Source: 0-14-0-80-60-11 sp049322355 (GTDB lineage: Bacteria; Desulfobacterota; Desulfobaccia; Desulfobaccales; 0-14-0-80-60-11). From it: 64,000 nucleotides of DNA. The notes beneath the pieces were generated by a model, which saw only the letters and a list, made by a program, of their open reading frames with translations, was not told the DNA's origin and made no database searches. The position numbers and the translations under genes were made by a program. The stretch covers positions 62,001 to 126,000 of the forward strand of contig JBMORG010000027.1 of NCBI GenBank assembly GCA_049322355.1, given 5' to 3'. Shown here one piece after another: positions 8,091-15,099 of this stretch; position 1 is the stretch's first letter, and each line of letters opens with the position of its first letter.

Positions 8091-8999
8091 ATGTCAATAT
8101 TTCTAAAAGTTTTGGGCTTGTTGTTTTTGGGCTGGCTTGGTTTCACAGCTTGCCCGGCTTGGGGCGCAGGGCCTTTTACCTACCGGTTACCCCAAGGGCC
8201 GGGGGTGGACCCTAACGCCATCACCGTGGTAGGCCAGCCCCAGACTCACCACATCGTGCGTTATGAGAATCTTTACCAGATTGCCCGGCAATATGACCTG
8301 GGTTTCTGGGAACTGGCCCTGTTTCAGCGTGCCCTGGATCATTTCTACCTTCCCTGGGAAACCGACATCGTCATTCCCACCCAATGGATTATTCCCCAAG
8401 TCGCCAATCCCCCCGGTTATCTGATCAACGTGGCGGAGCTCCGGGGTTACCGGTTTTTCCCCGACAGGCATGAAGTCTGGACCTTCCCCATCGGCATCGG
8501 GGTCTTTGAGTACAAGACACCCATCGGCCAGCGTTTCCGGGTCCAAAGCAAGTCCGTCAATCCCGGCTGGCGCATCCCCAAGGGGCTTCAGGCCAAGTAC
8601 GGCATGTCCTACATGCCCCCGGGGGACGACAACCCCGTGGGCAGCCGCTGGATGGGCCTGTCCCACTACGGCCTCCACGGCACCCATGCCCCCATGGGGG
8701 TGGGCCGCCTGGTGAGCCACGGCTGCATCCGCCACTATCCCGAGGACATCGAGAAGCTCTTCGACATGACGCCGGTGGGCACTTCCGTGGAGCTGATCTA
8801 CGAGCCCGTGAAATTCGGCTTTCTACAAGGGCGCATCTATGTGGAAGTGCATGAAGATATTTATTTCCGGATCCCGGATATGCTGCAATACGGCATAAAA
8901 AAGGTCCAAGACCAGAACCTGGCCGGCCGCATCGACTGGCCCCGCTTTCTCCAGGCCATGGAAGAAAAAACTGGAGCTCCCAGGGATATTAGCCGATAA
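8091..8999 (+). CDS. L,D-transpeptidase (YkuD) with N-terminal LysM-like domain
   Basis: 302 residues from the ATG at 8091; an ATG at 8040 is in frame but would place 17 extra residues before the signal peptide. Residues about 1-26 form a signal peptide (LGLLFLGWLGFTACPAWGA). A LysM-like region follows (HHIVRYENLYQIARQYDLG). The YkuD domain is about 105-235 with LHGTHAP and the catalytic SHGCIRHYPED, nucleophile C212. Enzymes of this type form 3-3 peptidoglycan cross-links or attach lipoproteins in the periplasm. The C-terminal 65 residues extend beyond the domain. It is monocistronic, followed 126 nt later by a signalling gene. Confidence 0.92.
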   Translation: MSIFLKVLGLLFLGWLGFTACPAWGAGPFTYRLPQGPGVDPNAITVVGQPQTHHIVRYENLYQIARQYDLGFWELALFQRALDHFYLPWETDIVIPTQWIIPQVANPPGYLINVAELRGYRFFPDRHEVWTFPIGIGVFEYKTPIGQRFRVQSKSVNPGWRIPKGLQAKYGMSYMPPGDDNPVGSRWMGLSHYGLHGTHAPMGVGRLVSHGCIRHYPEDIEKLFDMTPVGTSVELIYEPVKFGFLQGRIYVEVHEDIYFRIPDMLQYGIKKVQDQNLAGRIDWPRFLQAMEEKTGAPRDISR

Positions 9000-9125
9000 A
9001 TCATATACCTCGCCAGTCTATGGGGAAGGTTTCAGCCGCCACCGGAATAATCCGCCCCCATGGTTGGAATTTTGAGAGTCGACGATATAATGGCAGTGGC
9101 TACTATCTAAATTTGGCATAATCTG

Positions 9126-10370
9126 ATGAAAATTCATGACGATTTGAATATATGCAGCAGAATTTTGGAGATTGTTGAAAAGCTTAATCATATCAAAGAT
9201 ATCCACGCCTTGCTGGATGCAGTGCTCCTCCAGGCCCGACAGTTGACATGTGCCGATGCCGGTTCCATTTATCTCATCCAAGACAACCTCCTCAATTTCA
9301 GTTACATCCACAATGACTCCTTGTTCAGAGACTCCAGCAGCAATAAATATATTTATTCAGGTCAAACCCTGAAGATTGACAACCATTCTTTGGCCGGATA
9401 CGTGGCTTTGACCGGTGACCCTCTCATTATTGACGACGTTTATCATATCCAGGACGGCATGCCTTTCAGATTCAATGATGCTTTTGATGAGCAATCGGGT
9501 TACCGGACAAAATCAATCCTGGCGCTCCCCATTAAAGACAGCAAAGATAAGACCGTGGGGGTGATGCAGATTATCAATCCCTTGGATGAAAACCGGAACC
9601 CTGCCAGCTTTACACCGAGGGACCAACTGGTGCTCAGTTATTTTGCCAAAAACGCCGCTGCCGCCATTGAGCGCGCTATGATGACCCGGGAAATTATCTT
9701 GAGAATGATCAAAATGTGCGAATTGCGGGACCCCCACGAAACGGGCCTTCATGCCAACCGCGTGGGCGCTTATGCTGCGGAGGTTTATCATCAGTGGGCC
9801 CTCTGCCAAGGTGTTGCCCTCGACGAAATCAAGCGTACGAAAGATTTGATCAGGATTGCCGCCATGTTGCACGATTTGGGAAAGGTGGCTATTTCCGATC
9901 TTATTCTAAAAAAACCCGACAGACTGACTCATGATGAATACCAAGTCATGAAGTCACATACCATTCAAGGAGCCCGCTTGTTCCTAAATCGGGAATCCGA
10001 ACTGGATACCCTCTCCGCTGAAATCGCCCTGAACCATCATGAAAAGTGGGACGGCACGGGATATCCAGGTAAAATCGAAGATGTCTACCAAGACAATTTT
10101 TCCATGGACAGCGGAAAAAAAGGAGAGGAGATTCCCATTGCCGGCCGTATCGTAGCCCTGGTCGACGTCTATGATGCTCTGACCTCCCAAAGAGTTTACA
10201 AGAGCCCTTGGTCCGACGATATGACCATAGACTATATTAAAGACCAGGCAGGCAAACATTTTGATCCCACCGTGGTAGAGGCCTTCTTTGCCATTTATGA
10301 TGTGATTGTCGCCATCAGAGAAAAATACCAGGATGACGGCCTATCTCTTTCCCAAAATCTGCCGTGTTGA
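9126..10370 (+). CDS. GAF - HD-GYP cyclic-di-GMP phosphodiesterase
   Basis: 414 residues. A GAF sensor domain (about 20-185) precedes an HD-GYP domain (about 190-400). The metal-binding HD is at 249-250 (AAMLHDLGKVAISD) and the signature HHEKWDGTGYP is at 304-314, so the catalytic core is intact and c-di-GMP hydrolysis is expected. A 15-20 residue insert after GYP (KIEDVYQDNFSMDSGKKGEE) is longer than usual. There is no transmembrane segment, so it is probably cytosolic. The ligand of the GAF domain is unknown. The deaminase gene follows after 39 nt. Confidence 0.93.
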   Translation: MKIHDDLNICSRILEIVEKLNHIKDIHALLDAVLLQARQLTCADAGSIYLIQDNLLNFSYIHNDSLFRDSSSNKYIYSGQTLKIDNHSLAGYVALTGDPLIIDDVYHIQDGMPFRFNDAFDEQSGYRTKSILALPIKDSKDKTVGVMQIINPLDENRNPASFTPRDQLVLSYFAKNAAAAIERAMMTREIILRMIKMCELRDPHETGLHANRVGAYAAEVYHQWALCQGVALDEIKRTKDLIRIAAMLHDLGKVAISDLILKKPDRLTHDEYQVMKSHTIQGARLFLNRESELDTLSAEIALNHHEKWDGTGYPGKIEDVYQDNFSMDSGKKGEEIPIAGRIVALVDVYDALTSQRVYKSPWSDDMTIDYIKDQAGKHFDPTVVEAFFAIYDVIVAIREKYQDDGLSLSQNLPC

Positions 10371-10409
10371 CCAGCCGGCGACGTTCTCCAGATAGCCATC
10401 CTTGATGCA

Positions 10410-11744
10410 ATGACGTGGGATTATTTGCTTCATAACGCCCTGATCCTTACCATGGAACCCGGGGCGGCCCCCATCTCCCCAGGCTATATCGCCATTGAGG
10501 GCGAAAAAATCGCCGCAGTAGGTCAAACACTTAGGCCCCAGGAGCTTTCCGCCACCCGGCAATGCCTCGACCTTCAGGGAGCCCTGGTGCTCCCCGGACT
10601 GGTCAACACCCATTGCCATGCTCCCATGGTTTGGTTCCGGGGGCTGGCCGATGATCTTCCTTTGCAAAAGTGGCTTACGGAATTCATCTTTCCCGCCGAA
10701 GGGGGCTGGCTCGATGCCGACAAAGCCTACTGGGGGACGCTTCTAGCTGCGGCTGAAATGATCCGGGGCGGCATCACTACCGTGGCTGACGGCTACTTTT
10801 TTGAGGCCCAGGTGCGCCGGGCCCTGGCCGAAGCCGGCCTGCGGGGGGTGGTGGCCCAGGGGGTGGTGGACTTTCCTGCTCCCGGAGTCCCGGACCCCGC
10901 CCGCAACCTGGAGGTGGCCGCCGAGTTTCTGGAAACCGGAGGGGTTTACCGCGACCGGCTCGTCTCCGCCGTTTTCTGCCATTCGCCTTACACCTGCGGG
11001 CCTGAGACCCTCCAAAAGGCCAAGGACTTGACCCGGGGTCGAGGGCTGCCCTTCTTCATTCACTTGGCGGAAACCCGGGAGGAGGTCGCCGACCTGACCC
11101 GCCGCACGGGTCTTTCCCCTGCCGCCTACCTGGACCGCTTGGGCCTGCTGGATGAGACAACCGTAGTGGTTCATGCCGTCTGGCTTGAATCTTCCGACCG
11201 GGAACTCCTGGCTTGCCAGGAAGTAAAGGTCAGTCACTGTCCCGAAAGCAACCTCAAGCTGGCCGCGGGCGTGGCGCCCATCCCTGAGTTTCTCCAACTT
11301 GGAGTGGCGGTGGGTCTGGGGACGGATGGAGCCGCATCCAACAACAACCTGGACCTCTGGGGCGAAATGAGCCTGGCGGCCCGGCTCCACAAGGTCTGGG
11401 GCCATGACCCTACCCTTATGCCCGCCCACCAGGTTTTAGCCCTGGCTACCCGGGAAGGCGCCAAGGTATTAGGACTAGATAGAACCACCGGGACCCTGAC
11501 CCCCGGCAAAGCCGCCGACCTCATCGTGCTGCCCTTAAATTCACCCCACCTCACCCCCCTCTACGACCCTTTCTCCCACTTAGTCTATGCTGTCCGGGCC
11601 GCAGACGTGGGCCATGTCATGGTGGGCGGTCGCTGGCTGCTCTATGACCGGCAATTCACCACCCTGGATTGGCCCACCCTGGCCGAACAGGCAGGAATTT
11701 TCAGCCAAGACCTGCTCGCTTTCTGCCGCCGCCTCCGGTCCTAA
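10410..11744 (+). CDS. mtaD: 5-methylthioadenosine/S-adenosylhomocysteine deaminase
   Basis: 444 residues, chlorohydrolase/deaminase branch of the amidohydrolase superfamily. Metal ligands H68 and H70 are in NTHCHAPMVWFRG; later motifs are FIHLAET, VVHAVWL and the Asp in LGTDGAASNNNLDLWGE. The combination HAPM...FRG and TDGAASNN is characteristic of MTA/SAH deaminases such as the Thermotoga enzyme, converting the adenine moiety to hypoxanthine in SAM by-product recycling. The ATG at 10410 lacks a strong ribosome site. It lies 39 nt after the HD-GYP gene; whether they share a transcript is unclear. Related deaminases (guanine, N-ethylammeline) are less likely. Confidence 0.88.
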   Translation: MTWDYLLHNALILTMEPGAAPISPGYIAIEGEKIAAVGQTLRPQELSATRQCLDLQGALVLPGLVNTHCHAPMVWFRGLADDLPLQKWLTEFIFPAEGGWLDADKAYWGTLLAAAEMIRGGITTVADGYFFEAQVRRALAEAGLRGVVAQGVVDFPAPGVPDPARNLEVAAEFLETGGVYRDRLVSAVFCHSPYTCGPETLQKAKDLTRGRGLPFFIHLAETREEVADLTRRTGLSPAAYLDRLGLLDETTVVVHAVWLESSDRELLACQEVKVSHCPESNLKLAAGVAPIPEFLQLGVAVGLGTDGAASNNNLDLWGEMSLAARLHKVWGHDPTLMPAHQVLALATREGAKVLGLDRTTGTLTPGKAADLIVLPLNSPHLTPLYDPFSHLVYAVRAADVGHVMVGGRWLLYDRQFTTLDWPTLAEQAGIFSQDLLAFCRRLRS

Positions 11745-11879
11745 TCCAGGCAACGCTCTGGCCTTTCAGCCAAAATATGATTATATTCTAAAAAACAATT
11801 GTCAAATGACCCTTCCCTTTTTCATGTTTTCCCATAAGGAGATTTTTGGAGCAGGAAAAAGGGGGGGAAAGCAGTAATA

Positions 11880-11899
11880 TCTACTTGCTAACAAGTAGA
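11880..11899. other. Perfect hairpin in the leader (or N-terminal codons) of the DAC-like gene
   Basis: TCTACTTG-CTAA-CAAGTAGA is an 8-bp perfect stem with a 4-nt loop. It lies 24 nt before the ATG at 11924 and inside the coding sequence only if the TTG at 11846 is used. It could be a protein- or RNA-level control site; no T tract follows. Confidence 0.5.
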
Positions 11900-11923
11900 T
11901 CTCTTAAGGAAAACCGGCGCCCC

Positions 11924-13468
11924 ATGGCCAAAGCTCGCTTTCAGACCCGGGAACTCCTTGCTTCCCGACTCCATTTCCTTATCACCACGCCTGAAGTCTT
12001 GCGCTTGGTGTACGACATCACCGCTTGCACCATCGAGTGGCTGGAAGCCCCTGACCTGGAAGCCCTGGAGGCCCTCGGCGGCCGGGAACTTTTTCCTTGT
12101 TTTACCACGTATCTCCAGCGCCATCTCATGGAAGTCCGGGGCGTCATCTACCCCAACCTGACGGAAAACGACCAAGTCATCTACCATGTGATCCGATTGG
12201 AATTAGCCGATAACCAGTTTTTCTTTCGGTTGCGCACCAGCCAGACCGCCTTTATGCTTTCCCCTTTCCATTGCCGCTTCCTCAGCATGCTCTTCGGGAG
12301 GCTGGTTATTATGCACCTGTCGCTGTCGGCCCGGAATGAGGAAAGCTTATATCCTTTTACCCCTTACTCCCTGGAAGAACAGGTGGTGGCCGATTATCTC
12401 CAGAGCCTGACCCAGGCCCCTTGCGCCACCATTAAGCTGGACGCCCAGGACAACCCTTACATCGGCTCCATGCTCTACACTGCCGCCGACCTGCGCCGCT
12501 GCGGGATGTTGGACAAGGGCCGGGAAGCCGCCATCCTTCGGGCTTGGCGCCTCTTCAAGCGTCTCCTCTATTATTCCGTGGAAGGCGAGCGCCTCTTTAC
12601 CGGGTTCGCCATATTGACCAACTACCGCCCCCTGGAATACTACCGGCAGCACTGGCCCTCCCTCCTCTGGTTTCACGAAGACAACTTCACCTCCCTGGAC
12701 CTGGGAGTCCAGGGCCTCCGGCAGTTCCTCCTCAATGCCGACGGCCGCTCCACCTTTCTGGCCGTGCACAACAGCAAGATTGTGGGGCTCCTCAAGCACA
12801 CTCAGGGCACCCAGCGGCAGCTTGCCACCGCCGCCGCCTGGCGCGCGGTGATGCCTTTGGCCAGCATCTCCAGCCGGGGCCGCATCAGCTTCTGGGTGAC
12901 TTTAAAGGGCCGGAAAAACCCCCGCATCCGCCTGTCCGTTCTGGAATACCGGCAGGGCCATCTCCATATCCCATTGTTCCAAGACTTTTTCTGGCAGGAG
13001 CTGGAGCGTCAATTACAGGAGGTGTGCCCCAATTGCACTCTGACCGGAGCCTTGCCCCGTCTTAAATCCCTGCTGGAACTGGTGCGCAGGAGCGGCCATG
13101 GCGCCATCTTTCTCCTGGGTCTGACCCGGTCTCAATTCGCCGACCCCCACACCCCCATCGAAAACCAGGTGCGCCTGGCGACCCCGGCGCCCTTGGCCGA
13201 ACCCTGGCTTCAACACCTGGTGGGCCTGGCCAAATCCGACGGCGCCGTCATTCTCAACGACCGCCTGGAAGTCTGCCAGTTCCGGGCCCGTCTGAAACCC
13301 GCCAACATCTGCCTGATCCCGGACCAGGACGACCTAGGCATCGGCATGCGCCACCAGGTGACCCGGGAGTTCACCGCCTTCGCCCCGGGCGTCCTGGGAA
13401 TCTGCGTCTCCCAAGACAGCTACATCTCCCTTTACCGCCGGGGCAAACTGGTGAGCCGGTTGTTTTAG
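11924..13468 (+). CDS. Divergent diadenylate cyclase (DisA_N/DAC)-like protein with large N-terminal sensor-like region
   Basis: 514 residues from the ATG at 11924, or 540 from a TTG at 11846 (AAGGAGA 3 nt upstream). I prefer the ATG because MAKARFQTRELLASRL looks like a natural N-terminus. The last ~90 residues match a DAC domain: KSDGAVILNDRLEVCQF holds the DGA motif (439-441 in ATG numbering), and GIGMRHQVTREF replaces the usual RHR by RHQ (476-478), followed by GICVSQDSYISLYRRG. The first ~400 residues are soluble, with no recognised domain; DACNV-type sensor regions fused to DAC are known and are the best guess. If active it would make c-di-AMP; the RHR change leaves that open. It stands alone, downstream of mtaD. 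Confidence 0.65.
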   Translation: MAKARFQTRELLASRLHFLITTPEVLRLVYDITACTIEWLEAPDLEALEALGGRELFPCFTTYLQRHLMEVRGVIYPNLTENDQVIYHVIRLELADNQFFFRLRTSQTAFMLSPFHCRFLSMLFGRLVIMHLSLSARNEESLYPFTPYSLEEQVVADYLQSLTQAPCATIKLDAQDNPYIGSMLYTAADLRRCGMLDKGREAAILRAWRLFKRLLYYSVEGERLFTGFAILTNYRPLEYYRQHWPSLLWFHEDNFTSLDLGVQGLRQFLLNADGRSTFLAVHNSKIVGLLKHTQGTQRQLATAAAWRAVMPLASISSRGRISFWVTLKGRKNPRIRLSVLEYRQGHLHIPLFQDFFWQELERQLQEVCPNCTLTGALPRLKSLLELVRRSGHGAIFLLGLTRSQFADPHTPIENQVRLATPAPLAEPWLQHLVGLAKSDGAVILNDRLEVCQFRARLKPANICLIPDQDDLGIGMRHQVTREFTAFAPGVLGICVSQDSYISLYRRGKLVSRLF

Positions 13469-13487
13469 GAAGGAGAAAATTTTTGGG

Positions 13488-13519
13488 GGGAGGGCCAGGA
13501 AATTGGTCCCTGCCCTCCC
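13488..13519. terminator. G/C-rich hairpin between convergent genes
   Basis: GGGAGGG pairs with CCCTCCC (13513-13519), extended by CCAGG/CCCTG with one bulge. It lies 20 nt past the DAC-like gene stop, between that gene and convergent trmFO. There is no T tract, so its role as a terminator is a guess from position. Confidence 0.4.
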
Positions 13520-13613
13520 TTCAATCGTCCTCCCGTCCGCAGAAGTAGAGGCGACCCGCTGGGTCTTCCCCGATTTATTTCTTTACCAGGCAGGGCCTTG
13601 GGCGATAAAAAGC

Positions 13614-14969
13614 TTATGGCATTGGAAGCTGGTCTTGCTCGCTGCTCTTGAATTGCTCTAATGCCTCCAGCGCCCTCTCCGCATAGGCCGCGCCCCGGAG
13701 TTTCTTGGGGATGCGGCCTTCTATCGGCGGGAACAGGCCGAAGTTGACGTTCATGGGCTGGAAATCTTTGGTGGCGGTGTTGGTGAGGTGGTAGATGAGC
13801 GCCCCCAGCGCGGTCTCCCGGGGCGGTGTGAGGAGCGGTTGTCCCAAAACCTGGCGCGCCGCGTTGATCCCGGCCAACAGCCCCATGGCGGCGGACTCTA
13901 CGTAGCCCTCCACGCCGGAGATTTGGCCGGCCAGGAAAAGCTGCGGATGTTCAATGAAATTGAGGTAGGCCGACAGCAGCCCCGGCGACCGGATAAAGGT
14001 GTTGCGGTGGATGGACCCCAGGCGCACGAATTCGGCCTGTTCCAGCCCCGGAATGAGGCGGAAAACTCTTTCCTGCTCCCCGTATTTCAGCTTGGTCTGA
14101 AAGCCCACCAGGTTATATAGGGTGCCTTCCCGGTTTTCCGCCCTCAGTTGCGCCACCGCAAAGGGCTGGCGGCCGGTTTTGGGGTCTATGAGACCTACGG
14201 GCTTCAAGGGGCCGTACAACAAAGTTTGATACCCTCGGGCCGCCATGATTTCCACGGGCAGGCAGCCCTCGAAGTAACGGGGCTTTTCAAACTCGCGCAG
14301 CGGCACCTGCTCCGCCTCCATCAAAGCCTGGTAAAACGTGGCGTACTCCGCCTCGCTGAAGGGACAGTTGAGGTAATCTTCCCCGGCCCCATAGCGGGAG
14401 GCCCGAAAGACCTTATCCATATCAATGGAGTCAGCCGAAACGATGGGCGCAATGGCATCATAGAAATGGAGATGCTCCTGCCCCGTGAGCCTCCCTAAAG
14501 CCGCGGCCAGGGGTTCGGAGGTCAGCGGCCCGGTGGCGATGACGGTGGTTCGATCCAGGGCTAAATCCTCAACTTCTTCCCGCACTATCTCCACCAACGG
14601 CTCAGATTCCAGGGCTTGGGTAATGTAAGCCGCAAACGCCCCCCGGTCCACCGCCAGGGCCTTGCCCGCAGGGACCCGGGTGGCCAGGGCCGCGGCCATG
14701 ATGAGCGAACCGAGCCGCCGCATCTCCTCTTTGAGGAGCCCCACCGCGGACTCCCGGCCCTCGGCCCGAAGCGAATTGCTGCACACCAATTCCCCCAGAA
14801 AGGGTGAATGGTGCGCCGGGGAAAATTTCAGAGGCTTCATCTCATGGAGACGCACCCGAACCCCCCGGCGGGAGGCCTGCCAAGCCGCCTCACTCCCCGC
14901 CAACCCGCCGCCGATGATAGTGAGGGGTTCTGGGTTTTGGGTTCTGGGTTCTGGGATTTGAATGGACAT
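13614..14969 (-). CDS. trmFO: Folate-dependent tRNA (uracil-5-)-methyltransferase
   Basis: About 451 residues from the ATG at 14969 (an upstream in-frame start at 14984 is possible). This FAD enzyme makes m5U54 in the T-loop with methylene-THF as carbon donor. Seen: FAD motif IIGGGLAGSEAAW, LGELVCSNSLRAE with the conserved Cys, the GPLTSEPLA segment, FEGCLPVEIMAARG, FQTKLKYGEQ and QISGVEGYVESAAMGLLAG. The first ~15 residues (SIQIPEPRTQNPEP) are encoded by a short tandem repeat and are not part of the family fold. It lies downstream of topA on the same strand, part of the dprA-topA-trmFO arrangement common in bacteria. Confidence 0.95.
   Translation of the reverse strand: MSIQIPEPRTQNPEPLTIIGGGLAGSEAAWQASRRGVRVRLHEMKPLKFSPAHHSPFLGELVCSNSLRAEGRESAVGLLKEEMRRLGSLIMAAALATRVPAGKALAVDRGAFAAYITQALESEPLVEIVREEVEDLALDRTTVIATGPLTSEPLAAALGRLTGQEHLHFYDAIAPIVSADSIDMDKVFRASRYGAGEDYLNCPFSEAEYATFYQALMEAEQVPLREFEKPRYFEGCLPVEIMAARGYQTLLYGPLKPVGLIDPKTGRQPFAVAQLRAENREGTLYNLVGFQTKLKYGEQERVFRLIPGLEQAEFVRLGSIHRNTFIRSPGLLSAYLNFIEHPQLFLAGQISGVEGYVESAAMGLLAGINAARQVLGQPLLTPPRETALGALIYHLTNTATKDFQPMNVNFGLFPPIEGRIPKKLRGAAYAERALEALEQFKSSEQDQLPMP
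14925..14957. repeat. CCAGAACCC-type tandem repeat inside the trmFO 5' end
   Basis: On the minus strand this reads as units of CCCAGAA / CCCAAAA. It encodes PEPRTQNPEP at the TrmFO N-terminus. A near-identical tract in opposite orientation is at 15069-15099, and a shorter one at 55048-55065. Confidence 0.65.
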
Positions 14970-15068
14970 TTTGAGGATTAGCACTACCTGCGCCCTTACC
15001 GGCTATTCAGGGGAGGAGCGGAAATCAGGGTGCGCAGTGCGCACATTTTTCGTAGAAGACGGTTTTTT

Positions 15069-15099
15069 CCCAGAACCTAAAACCCAGAACCCAGAACCC
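15069..15099. repeat. CCAGAACCC-type tandem repeat at the topA 3' end
   Basis: CCCAGAACCTAAAACCCAG continues with further CAGAACC units and abuts the topA stop codon. It is inverted relative to the tract at 14925-14957; the ~110 bases between them contain GTGCGCAGTGCGCAC, a short palindrome. Confidence 0.65.

Noticed and set aside
7958..8146. 62-residue minus-strand frame between the amidohydrolase and L,D-transpeptidase genes
   Set aside because: Overlaps the L,D-transpeptidase signal peptide codons; composition is Lys/Ile-rich and no ribosome site is seen.
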